DNA of 64,000 bases from Rhizohabitans arisaemae (GCF_025996515.1 NZ_BLRH01000029.1:186001-250000), one strand, 5' to 3'; shown: positions 43,867-52,637, numbered from the stretch's first letter. Notes: a model not told the origin generated them from the letters alone. Translations and numbers: made by a program.

Positions 43867-44571
43867 TCAGGTGAGCGCGGCGCCCACCAGCGCTCCGATC
43901 CCATACGTGACCACCGCCGCCGCGGCACCCAGGATGAGCTGGCGGGCCCCGCCGAACAGCGGCGACCTGGTGGTGAGCTTCGCCACCATCGCCCCCGTGA
44001 CGAACAGTGCGACCCCGGTCAGCACCACTGCGATCAGCAGCGAGGAGAAGCCGAAGAGGAACGGCAGCACCGGAATGAGCGCCCCCACCGCGAACGCCGC
44101 GAACGACGATCCCGCGGCCGTCCAGGGCGAGGGCAGATCGTCGGGGTCGACGCCCAGCTCCTCGCGGGCGTGCACCCGCCACGCCACCTCCTCGTCGTGG
44201 TGCAGCTGGTCGGCGACCTGTTTGGCCAGTTCGGGGGTGAGGCCACGTGCTTCGTAGACGAGGGCGAGCTCGCGCTTCTCGGCCTGCGGGTTGCGGCGGA
44301 TCTCCCTTCGCTCGATTTCGATCTCCGCCTGGGTGAGTTCCCGCTGGGAGGCGACCGAGGTGTATTCGCCGGTCGCCATCGAGAACGCCCCGGCCGCGAG
44401 CCCGGCCAGGCCGGTCACCGCGGCGACCGTCGTGGACGCTCCCGCGCCCACGACGCCGGCGAGCAGCGCGGCGTTGGAGACCAGGCCGTCCATCACTCCG
44501 AACACGGCGGGGCGCAGCCAGCCGCCGGTCACGTCACGGTGGTGGTTGTGCAGCTCGGCTGCCGCTGTCAT
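43867..44571 (-). CDS. VIT1/CCC1 family transporter
   Basis: 234 residues from ATG 44571 (AGGAG 8 bp upstream; ATG 44592 is less well placed). N-terminal RPAVFGVMDGLVSNAALLAGVVGAG (~20-44) and FSMATGEYTSVASQRE (~62-77) are the family hallmark, followed by a charged cytosolic metal-binding helix region rich in E (EIEIERREI...) and three C-terminal helices. Moves Fe2+ or Mn2+ into vacuoles in eukaryotes; bacterial members probably export these metals. Confidence 0.92.
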   Translation of the reverse strand: MTAAAELHNHHRDVTGGWLRPAVFGVMDGLVSNAALLAGVVGAGASTTVAAVTGLAGLAAGAFSMATGEYTSVASQRELTQAEIEIERREIRRNPQAEKRELALVYEARGLTPELAKQVADQLHHDEEVAWRVHAREELGVDPDDLPSPWTAAGSSFAAFAVGALIPVLPFLFGFSSLLIAVVLTGVALFVTGAMVAKLTTRSPLFGGARQLILGAAAAVVTYGIGALVGAALT

Positions 44572-44924
44572 CCGCTCTCTCCTGACGTCCACGATGACGC
44601 TGATCGGGCGGCGTCCCGCAGTCCGGCACCGTCACGACGGAGGCGGAGGCGGGCCCCGGGCATGGAGGGGCCGGGCGCCACCAGGACGGTGACGGCGGCT
44701 TTCCCACCGTCACCGACGATGAAGTCATACCAGAACTTAATAAAACACTTCAAAAGCCTCATCTGGTCATGACACTGACCACTTCTTGATCCTTCACGCA
44801 CTTCCGCCGGAACCACACCTACGCACAGGTCCAGGAGTTTCGGAAACGGCCGCGCGAGGGGCAGACCGGGCGCCCCCGGACAGCCGTGACGACTCACCCC
44901 CGAGGTCACGGGTGGGCACGGAGG
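44572..44924. other. 353-bp region upstream of the VIT-family gene
   Basis: No gene seen. Minus-strand promoter TTGAAG (44748-44753), 18 bp, TATGAC (44724-44729) lies in an unusually AT-rich patch and would give a ~145-nt leader to the VIT-family gene, long enough for metal-responsive control, though no riboswitch fold is evident. Confidence 0.45.
44724..44753 (-). promoter_or_regulatory. Sigma-70-like promoter for the VIT-family gene
   Basis: -35 TTGAAG and -10 TATGAC on the minus strand with 18-bp spacing. Confidence 0.45.
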
Positions 44925-45635
44925 CTAGATCCCGGCCCCGCGGACGATGCCGATCCAGCGGTCCGTCACCTCGCCCCAGAGGACTCGGAGCGCGGGCTCG
45001 GCCGCCCCGATGCGGTCGAGCATGGCCGGCACGTCGACCCCCAGCCGGGCGAGTTCGCCGGACTCGTCCCGTGCCCACACCCGGGCCGCGCCGGACAGGA
45101 CCTCGGGGTGGAACTGGAGGCCCCACGCCACCGGGCCAAGCCGGAACGCCTGGTGCGGGAAGTCCGCGTCCCACAGGAGGGGAACCGCCCCCGGAGGCAG
45201 CGTGACGATCTCATCCCAGTGCCACTGGACCGCCTGTCCGTCCTCGGGGAATCCGCGGAAGAGCGGGTCGTCGGCGGCGGCGGGGTATGCGCGCACGCCG
45301 TACAGGCCGACCTGGGGACGCGCGGCGACCGCGACCGCACCGCCGCAGGCCGCGGCGAGGAGCTGCCCGCCCAAGCAGACGCCGAGGGTGGGGATCCGAT
45401 CCCGTACGGCTTCGCGGAGAAGCTCCTTGACGCGGGGCAGCCAGGGTGCCGTGTCGTGGTCGTCGGCGCCGGGGGTGCCGCCCAGCACCAGCAGCCCGCG
45501 GTGTCCGGCCAGGGACGCGGGCAGCTCGTCGCCGCGGTAGGGGTGGCGCAGGTCCAGGGTGATCCCGGCCGCTTGGACGCGTTCGCCGACCAGTCCGGGG
45601 TCGGTGCCGTGCTCGTGCTGGATCGCCAGGATCAC
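44925..45635 (-). CDS. Class I glutamine amidotransferase-like protein
   Basis: 236 residues. Nucleophile elbow GVCLGGQ with Cys87, and FHPEV (His ~175, Glu ~177), i.e. a full Cys-His-Glu triad of GATase1. Similar stand-alone proteins hydrolyse glutamine or gamma-glutamyl compounds (PuuD-like are class C26; this resembles the GuaA-type amidotransferase subfamily). Start overlaps the ABC ATPase stop by 4 bp, tying it to amino-acid uptake, so a gamma-glutamyl or glutamine-like substrate is plausible. Confidence 0.88.
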   Translation of the reverse strand: MILAIQHEHGTDPGLVGERVQAAGITLDLRHPYRGDELPASLAGHRGLLVLGGTPGADDHDTAPWLPRVKELLREAVRDRIPTLGVCLGGQLLAAACGGAVAVAARPQVGLYGVRAYPAAADDPLFRGFPEDGQAVQWHWDEIVTLPPGAVPLLWDADFPHQAFRLGPVAWGLQFHPEVLSGAARVWARDESGELARLGVDVPAMLDRIGAAEPALRVLWGEVTDRWIGIVRGAGI

Positions 45636-46375
45636 AGCCGGCCTGCCGCGATGATCGATTTCAGGAACATCCGGGTGCGCTCCTCGGCGGGTTCGGTGAA
45701 GATCTGCTCCGGCGGGCCCATCTCCAGCAGGCTGCCCTGGTGGAGGAAGCAGACCGTGTCGGCCACCTCGCGGGCGAAGCCCATCTCGTGCGTGGCGAGC
45801 AGCATGGTCATGCCCTCGGCGGCGAGCTGCCGGACGATGCCGAGCACCTCGGCGACGAGCTCGGGGTCGAGCGCCGCGGTGATCTCGTCGAGCAGCAGGA
45901 CCCGGGGCTCCATGGCGAGGGTTCGTACGATCGCGACCCGCTGCTGCTGGCCGCCGGAGAGCCGGTCGGGGAAGGCCTTGGCCTTGTCCGCCAGGCCGAC
46001 CCGTTCGAGCAGCGCCGTCGCCTTCGCCGTGGCCTGTTCCCGGGAGAGGCCGCCGAGGCGGATGGGAGCGAGCGTGACATTGTCGATCACGTTCATATGC
46101 GGGAACAGATTGTAGCTTTGGAAGACCATTCCGACATCGCGCCGGAGCAGGTTGACGTCCACCCCGGCCCCGGACACGACTTCGCCGTCGAGCCCGATCT
46201 GCCCGGCGTCGATCGTCTCCAGCGCGTTGATGCAGCGCAGCAGGGTCGACTTGCCGCTCCCCGAGGCGCCGATAAGACAGATCACCTGGTGCCGCTCGAC
46301 GGCCAGGTCGATGCCGCGCAGCACCTCGTGGTCGCCGTAGCTCTTCCGCAGGCCGCTGATCTCCAGGAATGCCAT
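45632..46375 (-). CDS. Polar amino acid ABC transporter ATPase (GlnQ/HisP type)
   Basis: 247 residues from ATG 46375. Walker A GASGSGKS (~36-43), Q-loop MVFQSYNLFPHMNV (~82-95), signature LSGGQQQRVAIVR (~136-148), Walker B VLLLDEITAALDPE (~156-169; DEI instead of the usual DEP), switch ATHE (~191-194). The TGATG junction couples it to the permease. Confidence 0.95.
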   Translation of the reverse strand: MAFLEISGLRKSYGDHEVLRGIDLAVERHQVICLIGASGSGKSTLLRCINALETIDAGQIGLDGEVVSGAGVDVNLLRRDVGMVFQSYNLFPHMNVIDNVTLAPIRLGGLSREQATAKATALLERVGLADKAKAFPDRLSGGQQQRVAIVRTLAMEPRVLLLDEITAALDPELVAEVLGIVRQLAAEGMTMLLATHEMGFAREVADTVCFLHQGSLLEMGPPEQIFTEPAEERTRMFLKSIIAAGRL

Positions 46376-47454
46376 CACGCCCCCCGGGCCTTGTCGCGTG
46401 CGATCAGGCGGTCGACGAGCCGGGCCTGCGGAATCGTGATCAGGATGAACAGGGCCGCGACGACGGTGACCGAGGACAGGTTGAAGTGGTTGGAGGAAAA
46501 GATCTTCGCCTGGTTGAAGGCGTCGATCGTGCCGATCACGTTGACCAGGGCGGTGTCCTTCTGCAGGCTGATGAAGTCGTTGAGCAGCGGGGGGATGACC
46601 CGCTTGGTCGCCTGGGGCACGACCACGTGCCGCATCGTCGCCAGGTGGGAGAAGCCCAGCGAGCGCGAGGCCGAGACCTGGCTGGGATGCACACTCTCGA
46701 TGCCGGAGCGGAACACCTCGGCCACGTAGGCGCCGTAGACGATGGTCAGGGCGAGGATGGCGTACCAGGTCTGGCTGAGGCCGGACAGGATCGGCACCTC
46801 GGCGATCGGCAGTCCGAACCCGATCAGGTAGATCACGATGATCGCCGGTACGGCCCGGATGACGTCGATGTAGACGATCGCCAGCGCCCGGATGGGCCGC
46901 CCCACCCGGCCGGGGGCGAGCCGGGCCAAGGCCAGGACCAGCCCCCAGACCAGCACAAGCGCTTGGGCGACGACGGCGATGAACAGGTTCGTGCCGAACG
47001 CCCGGACGATGTCGAGGGCGCTTGTCGCGATCAGCTCGCTCTGCAGGAACGTCCGCTGCACCGCGGCGTCGTTGGCGAGCACGAAGACGAGCAGGGCGAG
47101 CGCGCACAGGACGGCGAAGGCCAGGCCGGAGGCGGTCCACGCGGATTCGCGGGCCCGGGCCGCCAAAGCCCGTCGTTCCACCGGGTCGGCGGAGGCGGCG
47201 CAGCGGCCGGAACTCCGCCAGGCGTCCAGGGCGGGACGGTAGACCAGGAGTACGGCCGCCGCCCCCGCGAGGGCCGCACCGCCCAGCACCCATCTCCAGC
47301 CACCCGCCGCCGCCTCGAAGACGGTGGCGGTGACCGCCCAGGTGTCGGCCGTGGCGATCGTCGCCGCGGCGAGACCGATGAGGGCGGGGCCCCGGCCTGG
47401 GGTGGGTACGGGCTGCGCCGTCGCCCTCGGGGCGGCCTGCGCGGTCTCCGTCAC
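46375..47454 (-). CDS. Polar amino acid ABC permease (HisM/GlnP type) with N-terminal extension
   Basis: 359 residues. C-terminal ~220 residues are the HisMQ permease: DIVRAFGTNLFIAVVAQALVLV-type start (~148-168), EAA loop SRSLGFSHLATMRHVVVPQA (~277-296). The N-terminal ~130 residues add two hydrophobic helices (~27-45, 55-72) and a linker not found in minimal GlnP. The first 20 codons contain a copy of the GGGTACGGGCTGCG repeat. GTG/ATG junction overlaps the binding-protein stop by 4 bp. Confidence 0.92.
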   Translation of the reverse strand: MTETAQAAPRATAQPVPTPGRGPALIGLAAATIATADTWAVTATVFEAAAGGWRWVLGGAALAGAAAVLLVYRPALDAWRSSGRCAASADPVERRALAARARESAWTASGLAFAVLCALALLVFVLANDAAVQRTFLQSELIATSALDIVRAFGTNLFIAVVAQALVLVWGLVLALARLAPGRVGRPIRALAIVYIDVIRAVPAIIVIYLIGFGLPIAEVPILSGLSQTWYAILALTIVYGAYVAEVFRSGIESVHPSQVSASRSLGFSHLATMRHVVVPQATKRVIPPLLNDFISLQKDTALVNVIGTIDAFNQAKIFSSNHFNLSSVTVVAALFILITIPQARLVDRLIARDKARGA

Positions 47455-48332
47455 CGCGTGGTCCAGAGCGGGATCCGGGCCGGGTCACCGCCGAACGCCT
47501 TGGACAGGTAGGTCGCGGAAAGCCGGTCGAAGGTCCCGTCGGCCTTCATCTGATCGATGATCTTGTTCAAGGTCTCGGCGTTCGGGGAGTCCTTGGGGTA
47601 GAGGGCGCCGTAGGACTCACCGGTGTCGTACTGGCCCACCACCTCCAACAGGCCGTTCGACTTGACGGCGGAGCCCAGCATGATCGCCACGTCCTGGAAG
47701 GCGGCGTCGATCTGCCCGGCCTGCAGGGCCGCGCTCATCTCGGGGTCGCCGGTGAAGACCTTGGGCTGCTGCTCCGGCTTGAGGGTGTTCATCACCCAGA
47801 GCGCCCCCGCGGTGCCCTGCTTGACGCCGAGCCGGAGCGTCCGGATGTTCTGGGCGGTGACGTCCGCGCCCTTCTTCGCCATCACCCCGATGTTGGAGGC
47901 GAAGTACGGCGTGGAGAAGTTGACGACCTGCTTGCGCTCGTCCGTGATGGAGATCTCGGCGAGGGCGAGGTCGAAGTTCTGGGTCCGGCCGGAGACGAGG
48001 GCGTCGAAGGGCGTGTTCTCGATCGCGAGCTTGGACAGCCCCGCGCGGTGGGCGATGGTGGCGGCCATGCAGTACTCGAAACCGTCCTTGATGGCCGCGA
48101 CGGTGTCGCCGTTCCACCACCCGGGGGAGGGCAGGTCGCCTTGGACGCTGAGCGTGTCCGCGACGACGGGCTTGAGGGTGAACTCGCCCCGCTTCCCGGT
48201 GACCTCGCAGCCGCCGTACGAGCCGCCGCTCGCCTCGACCGTGCCGGCCGAGGTGGACGATCCGCCGCACCCGGCGGTGAGCAGCAGTGCCAGCAGGCCG
48301 GCGACGGCGATGCTGGAGCGTTTAATGACCAT
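47451..48332 (-). CDS. Amino-acid-binding lipoprotein (SBP_bac_3)
   Basis: 293 residues from ATG 48332 (AGGAG ~11 bp upstream; an ATG at 48341 is too close to that site). Lipobox LLTAGC with Cys ~22. Family 3 binding protein: FDALVSGRTQNFDLALAEISITDERKQVVNFSTPY-type core (~103-137) and KQGTAG.. (~162). First gene of a LacI-controlled operon. Binds a polar amino acid or related amide; identity unknown. Confidence 0.93.
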   Translation of the reverse strand: MVIKRSSIAVAGLLALLLTAGCGGSSTSAGTVEASGGSYGGCEVTGKRGEFTLKPVVADTLSVQGDLPSPGWWNGDTVAAIKDGFEYCMAATIAHRAGLSKLAIENTPFDALVSGRTQNFDLALAEISITDERKQVVNFSTPYFASNIGVMAKKGADVTAQNIRTLRLGVKQGTAGALWVMNTLKPEQQPKVFTGDPEMSAALQAGQIDAAFQDVAIMLGSAVKSNGLLEVVGQYDTGESYGALYPKDSPNAETLNKIIDQMKADGTFDRLSATYLSKAFGGDPARIPLWTTR

Positions 48333-48370
48333 TGACGGCATCTCTCCTGGTTGGGGCGTTGATGCACTTT

Positions 48371-48417
48371 TGCAAAAACGTTTTGGCCACGTCAAGAGTT
48401 TTGCCAAAACGTTTTCT
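48371..48417. promoter_or_regulatory. Paired LacI operators
   Basis: AAAACGTTTT at 48375-48384 and 48406-48415, each with a central CG and flanking G/C (GCAAAAACGTTTTGG; GCCAAAACGTTTTC), centres 31 bp apart (three helical turns) in the gap between the binding-protein and LacI genes. Typical LacI/PurR-type sites for coordinated repression of both directions. Confidence 0.85.
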
Positions 48418-48437
48418 CTCCATGGCAGGATGTCCGC

Positions 48438-49442
48438 ATGGCCTCCCGCATCGGCATCCGTGACGTAGCCCGCGCCACCGGGTTGTCGATCACGACGGTC
48501 TCCCATGCGCTCAACGGCAAAGGCCGGGTCTCCGAGCGCACGCGGGACGCGGTACGGGCTGCCGCCGCCAAACTCGGGTACCAGCCGGACCCGGTCGCGG
48601 CCGGACTCGCCTCGGGCCGGGTCGGCGTCCTCGGCATCCTGGTCGAGCATGTCGGATCACGGAACTGGGAGCACACCTACCGGCCCTACTACGCCGCCTT
48701 CGCCGCCGGGGCGACCATGCTCGCCGTCGAGCGTGACCACGCGGTGGTGGTTCTGCCCACCTCCCTGTGGGGCAAGGTCCCCCTGGACGGAGTGATCGTC
48801 GTCGACCCGGCCCACGGTGACCCGATCATGGAAGAGTTCGGCAGACGGGGCAAGCCCGTGGTCACCGACGGCAAACCCCTCGACCCTGACTTCCCCCACG
48901 TGTTCGCCGTCGACGGCGACTCCGCCGAGACCCTGCACACCCTCCTCGGCCACCTGCGTGACTCCGGGGCCGACCGCATCGCGCTCCTCACCGGCACCGA
49001 ACCCGACTCCTACACCCTCGAAACCGAGAAGGCCTATCGTGCCTGGTCCGACGCGACCGGCAACCCCGTGATCATCGAGGCGCCCCGGCCCGGGGAGAGC
49101 CCCGCCACGGCGGCCGAACGCCTGCTGTCCGGCCCCGATCGCCCCGATGCGGTGCACGGGCTCAACGAGACGTACGGCGACGCGCTGCTCGGCGCGGCGC
49201 GCAGGCTGGGGCTCGCCATCCCCGGCGACCTACTGGTGACGATCATGTGCGAGACCGCCGAGGACAAGCATTGGGACGTGCCGCTGACCGTGCTCAGCCT
49301 GGAGGCGGAGCGGCGCGGGGCGGCGGCCGCCGCCGCCCTCATCGACGTCCTGCACGGCGCGGAGCCGGGAGCGCTCTCGGTTCCGACCCGGCTGATCATC
49401 AGGGAGTCGACCGCCGGGGGACTCGCGGCCGGGCGGGGCTGA
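48438..49442 (+). CDS. LacI family regulator
   Basis: 334 residues. HTH ~6-26 (IRDVARATGLSITTVSHAL) and hinge GRVSERTRDAVRAAAAKLGYQPD; effector domain LacI/PBP1 fold (VLGILVEH, DGVIVVDPAHGDP, LIIRESTA). Divergent from an amino-acid transporter, unusual because LacI proteins mostly govern sugar or nucleoside genes. Likely ligand is the transported compound or a product of the amidotransferase. Confidence 0.94.
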   Translation: MASRIGIRDVARATGLSITTVSHALNGKGRVSERTRDAVRAAAAKLGYQPDPVAAGLASGRVGVLGILVEHVGSRNWEHTYRPYYAAFAAGATMLAVERDHAVVVLPTSLWGKVPLDGVIVVDPAHGDPIMEEFGRRGKPVVTDGKPLDPDFPHVFAVDGDSAETLHTLLGHLRDSGADRIALLTGTEPDSYTLETEKAYRAWSDATGNPVIIEAPRPGESPATAAERLLSGPDRPDAVHGLNETYGDALLGAARRLGLAIPGDLLVTIMCETAEDKHWDVPLTVLSLEAERRGAAAAAALIDVLHGAEPGALSVPTRLIIRESTAGGLAAGRG

Positions 49443-49818
49443 GCAGTCCGTGGCCCAACGACCTCGTTGTGGTCGGCCGGGTTCCTTCAGCACCTCTGAT
49501 GCTTGAGCTCGCCGAGGGAGACCGAGCCCTGGTCCCCGTCCCGACCGGCCGGATCGGGTACGGCGAATGCGCGGTCGGGACCTTACGGTTCGGCGAACCG
49601 TCCTCCGTGTCCACTTTCAGTGATTCATGTCCGCTAATAGCTGTGTCGTGCGAAGCCGCGATGACTCCAAATAGGGCAATCCCGATTCGTGGGGTGAGCG
49701 ACTAAAATCTCTAGCAGCGGAATCTCCGAATCCTGCCACTCATGATCCTGCATTGGCTTTATGCAGTTTCAGCTGTTGATGACCGAGTGTCACCACTGGG
49801 TAGGTGAAGGAGATCGCC
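49443..49818. other. 376-bp gap, nothing recognised
   Basis: A plus-strand frame through 49500-49705 (LMLELAEGDRALVPVPTGR...) lacks a start and any recognised family; possible remnant. Otherwise nothing seen. Confidence 0.4.
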
Positions 49819-50322
49819 GTGTGGGACCCGCCCGATCTTCGTGCAGGCGACGTCGACCGTGAGCATGTTTCCGCCGTACTCAGCGCGGGGTTCGCGGCCG
49901 GCCGACTGTCCAAGGAGGAGCTTGACGCGAGGCTGACGCACGTCCATCAAGCGACATATTGCAGTGAACTCCGGGAGATAGTTAAGGATCTTCCCGCGCT
50001 TGGCCATAGGGAACAGGTCTGGTATTTCCCGTCGGCTTTGCCCGCGATCCCGCCCCACGAGATTCTGGACCGGGCCATCAGCAATCGCGTTTACCTGGGC
50101 TGGCGCCTGAAGCATCGCTACGGATCTCAAGCCGTCATGGTCAAGCATGACGGGATAAGCCCGGCGGAGCACGTCGCCCACGCCTTGATGACCATTCTCA
50201 CCACCTCGCTGTGGGCGATCGTCTGGGTCGTTCGCGCCCGGAAGGGCGGATGGACCCGGGAGGTGATCTCGGTGGACGCGTACGGCAAGATCCATTACCA
50301 CCGGACCCCGAAAAGGCCCTGA
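49819..50322 (+). CDS. DUF1707 domain protein with one membrane helix
   Basis: 167 residues from GTG 49819; AAGGAG ends 6 bp upstream, deciding against the earlier GTG at 49804. N-terminal DUF1707 (LRAGDVDREHVSAVLSAGFAAGRLSKEELDARL-type, ~6-40), a middle region, and a hydrophobic helix ~115-135 (TILTTSLWAIVWVV) followed by a basic tail. DUF1707 proteins are common in actinomycetes, function unknown. Codon use is less GC-biased than nearby genes. Confidence 0.82.
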   Translation: MWDPPDLRAGDVDREHVSAVLSAGFAAGRLSKEELDARLTHVHQATYCSELREIVKDLPALGHREQVWYFPSALPAIPPHEILDRAISNRVYLGWRLKHRYGSQAVMVKHDGISPAEHVAHALMTILTTSLWAIVWVVRARKGGWTREVISVDAYGKIHYHRTPKRP

Positions 50323-50456
50323 GTGGCTGTCGCGCCGGTCAGTGGGCGGCGTGCAGATGGCCGACTCTCGTAGGGGAGACAAGGTCGGAGGTTCACGCCA
50401 AGTGCCGGATCGTCCCGGGGCGGGACCCGCGCCCCGGGCTTACCGGTCGGCGGCTC

Positions 50457-50684
50457 TTAGAGTGCGTTACGACGATGTCCACGGCGATCCCCAGGCTGGC
50501 GATAGTCCCATTGGGCGCCGGTTCGTCCCTGGTAGCGGATCGCGTTGACGATCTCCCGCAGCGCATGGTTGCCTTCGTGGCCGCTGACCGAGGGGTGCGC
50601 GGCCTTCCATGCCGTGAGGACCGGTTCGATCAACGCCCACTGAGCGTCGGTTAAGTCGCTCGGGGACGGCTTGCGCTCAGTCAC
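50457..50684 (-). pseudogene. IS5-family transposase remnant with internal deletion
   Basis: GTG 50684 begins VTERKPSPSDLTDAQWALIEP, the DUF4096-type N-terminus of IS5/IS1182-group transposases, continuing to GRTGAQWDY (ending at 50502). There it joins, in a shifted frame, ASLGIAVDIVV, which resembles the C-terminal ASLGIDVEIV segment of the same enzymes. The DDE core is missing, so it cannot transpose by itself. No clear terminal inverted repeats were found. Confidence 0.8.
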
Positions 50685-50770
50685 CGCGCCATCCCAGCGC
50701 AACTGAACCCGCAGACTGGCGGTAACACTACAAATCCACACGATCACATGACGACATCACGGATGGAGGC

Positions 50771-51445
50771 TCACGTAGGCACTCTCAGGGGCTCGAGGGC
50801 GGCTAGGACGAGGTCGAGGCCGAAGGTGAACTCCTCCGCCGGGTCGTAGCCGGCAGCGGCGAGCACCGCGGCGGACTCGTTGAGGTAGGGGAACTCGTCA
50901 GGAGGAAGCTGGGGCAGGAAGACGTCCTCGGCCATGTCCGTGAACTCATCGGCGGTGTCGAACGGCAGGCTGGCTTCCTGCAGGGCGAAACCGTATACAT
51001 AACTGTCGAGCAACCAGTTGGCGTGCGTCGCCATCAAGACCGGGAAGCCAGCCCTCCGCAGGCAGGCGGTGACCGCTTCGCGGTGGCGGAGGTTCGCGGG
51101 CCCCGGCGATGTCCGCGACTCCATCAGGCCGATCGCCCACGGGTGGCGTGCGAGAACCTGTCGGGCGGATACCGCCCGACGTCGCATCGCTGACTGCCAG
51201 TCGGTCTCTTCAGGCGGGAGCTCGATCTCCTCGAACACGACGTCGATCATGGCGTCCAGCAAGTCCTCCTTGCTCGCTACGTAGTGGTAGAGCGACATCG
51301 CGCCCGCGCCGAGCGCGCGAGCCAGCTGGCGCATGCTCAGCTCGCCGACCCCCTCGCGGTCGGCGAGCCGGACCGCCTCGACCACGACCCGCTTCCTGCT
51401 CAGCCCCGCGTCTGACGCGACCTGGTGTCGTTCCCTTGCAGACAA
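50771..51445 (-). CDS. TetR family regulator
   Basis: 224 residues. TTG 51445 is chosen because GAGGAG lies 5 bp upstream; a TTG at 51478 has none. HTH ~27-55 (RQLARALGAGAMSLYHYVASKEDL), C-terminal TetR_C_1-like domain (HPWAIGLMESRTSPGPANLRHREA). Upstream is a dense palindromic GTAC field; across it lies a decayed alcohol dehydrogenase gene, its probable former target. Confidence 0.9.
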   Translation of the reverse strand: MSARERHQVASDAGLSRKRVVVEAVRLADREGVGELSMRQLARALGAGAMSLYHYVASKEDLLDAMIDVVFEEIELPPEETDWQSAMRRRAVSARQVLARHPWAIGLMESRTSPGPANLRHREAVTACLRRAGFPVLMATHANWLLDSYVYGFALQEASLPFDTADEFTDMAEDVFLPQLPPDEFPYLNESAAVLAAAGYDPAEEFTFGLDLVLAALEPLRVPT

Positions 51446-51496
51446 CGGGTCTCCTCGCTCCCTCGAACGGCTTGACAATCGTGCAGCGTACGGACA

Positions 51497-51529
51497 TCGT
51501 ACAGCGTACTATCGTAGTACGGCGTACGA
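51497..51529. promoter_or_regulatory. Palindromic operator field of the TetR gene
   Basis: TCGTACAGCGTACTA (51497-51511), TCG, TAGTACGGCGTACGA (51515-51529), 14 of 15 positions paired; further GTACGGTGTACGA at 51531-51543 and AGCGTACGGACATCG at 51485 repeat the GTAC half-site. Several overlapping TetR sites are likely. Confidence 0.75.
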
Positions 51530-51630
51530 AGTACGGTGTACGAACCAGCGAGAGTCGCAGCTCGGACGTGAGGAGGCTGCTGTGGGAATCGAACAGCGAT
51601 CGAATGCCGGAGCACGCCTGGTGCCGGGGG

Positions 51631-51837
51631 CGAAGATCGCGAACGTTCGACCGGGCCAGACGGTGCTGGTCACGGGCACGTCGGGGCGGCGTGGGCTCCT
51701 TCGCCGTACAGATCGCCAAGGCGTTTGGCGCCGAGGAGACGGGTGTGTGCAGCACCCGCAACGTCGACGAAGCAGCCGACGCCCTCCGCTACGTCGTGGC
51801 CGGCCACACCCGAGGGAAGGTCGTCGTCACCGTCTGA
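51631..51837 (+). pseudogene. Alcohol dehydrogenase/quinone oxidoreductase remnant (frameshift plus deletion)
   Basis: KIANVRPGQTVLVTGTSG is the start of the MDR Rossmann domain. One extra G in the GGGG run (~51692) shifts the frame; GVGSFAVQIAKAFGAE continues in the next frame to CSTRNVD, then jumps directly to EAADALRYVVAGHTRGKVVVTV, the normal C-terminus. About 100 residues between, and the whole catalytic N-domain, are missing. Confidence 0.8.
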
Positions 51838-51934
51838 CGACCGGACCGACGAGAACGACCCAACCCCGTGCGTGTGTACGCCCCAACCTGCCGCCACTCC
51901 GGCGGACGGACCGCTCCTCTCGAAAGAAGAATCG

Positions 51935-52423
51935 ATGACCATCCGGACGAAAACCCCGAACCTGCTCGACAACCCGCCGGTCCCCGTGCAGGTCAAGCTC
52001 GCCGCCGCATGGACCAGCTTCATGTTCCTCTACATCTACGTCGACTACTTCCACCTTTACAAGCCTGGCACCGTCGACAAGATCCTGGCTGGCGTCGTCT
52101 TTGAGTTCGACATCAGCCCGACGTTGTTGACCGTTATGTTCGCGTCCGTGGCGATCCCTGCCCTGATGGTGATGCTCTCCATGACGCTGCCCGCCCGGGT
52201 GAACCGCGCCACGAACCTCGTCGTTGCATCGCTCTACATCCCCTACTCGGTGTTCAACGCGGTAGGGGAGTCCTGGGACTGGGCCCCCTTCTACGGCCTC
52301 TCCATCGGAATCGAGGTGCTGCTCCTGGCCTTCATCCTGCGCTCCGCCTGGACATGGCCTCGAACCCCCGCCGTCCCAGCCGGTCCCGAGACGACCGACC
52401 TTCGACAGGACCTTCGACAGTAG
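51935..52423 (+). CDS. Four-helix membrane protein, DUF6326-like
   Basis: 162 residues from ATG 51935. Helices at ~22-42 (LAAAWTSFMFLYIYVDYF), 68-90, 100-118 and 122-145; short acidic C-terminus with two LRQ repeats. The pattern (DYFHLYKPGTVDKILAG, then LLTVMFASVAIPALMV) resembles DUF6326 proteins; assignment is tentative. Ribosome site AAGAAG is weak. Follows the dehydrogenase remnant. Confidence 0.72.
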   Translation: MTIRTKTPNLLDNPPVPVQVKLAAAWTSFMFLYIYVDYFHLYKPGTVDKILAGVVFEFDISPTLLTVMFASVAIPALMVMLSMTLPARVNRATNLVVASLYIPYSVFNAVGESWDWAPFYGLSIGIEVLLLAFILRSAWTWPRTPAVPAGPETTDLRQDLRQ

Positions 52424-52637
52424 GTGTCCGTGTAAAGCCCTACGGCGTGAAGCCCGCCGCCGCGGACACCGGGCCGACCGTGACAAGCTCAGTCGCGGTA
52501 AGCGCGGAGAACCTGCTCACGAGCGGTCCGGTGTCCGCGCCGGCCGCGCCCGTAGGCCGAACGGCGGCTGACCGACCAGCAGACCTCATCCAACCAACCG
52601 CAACGACGAAAGGGGCCTTAGCTCGCTTAACGCACTC

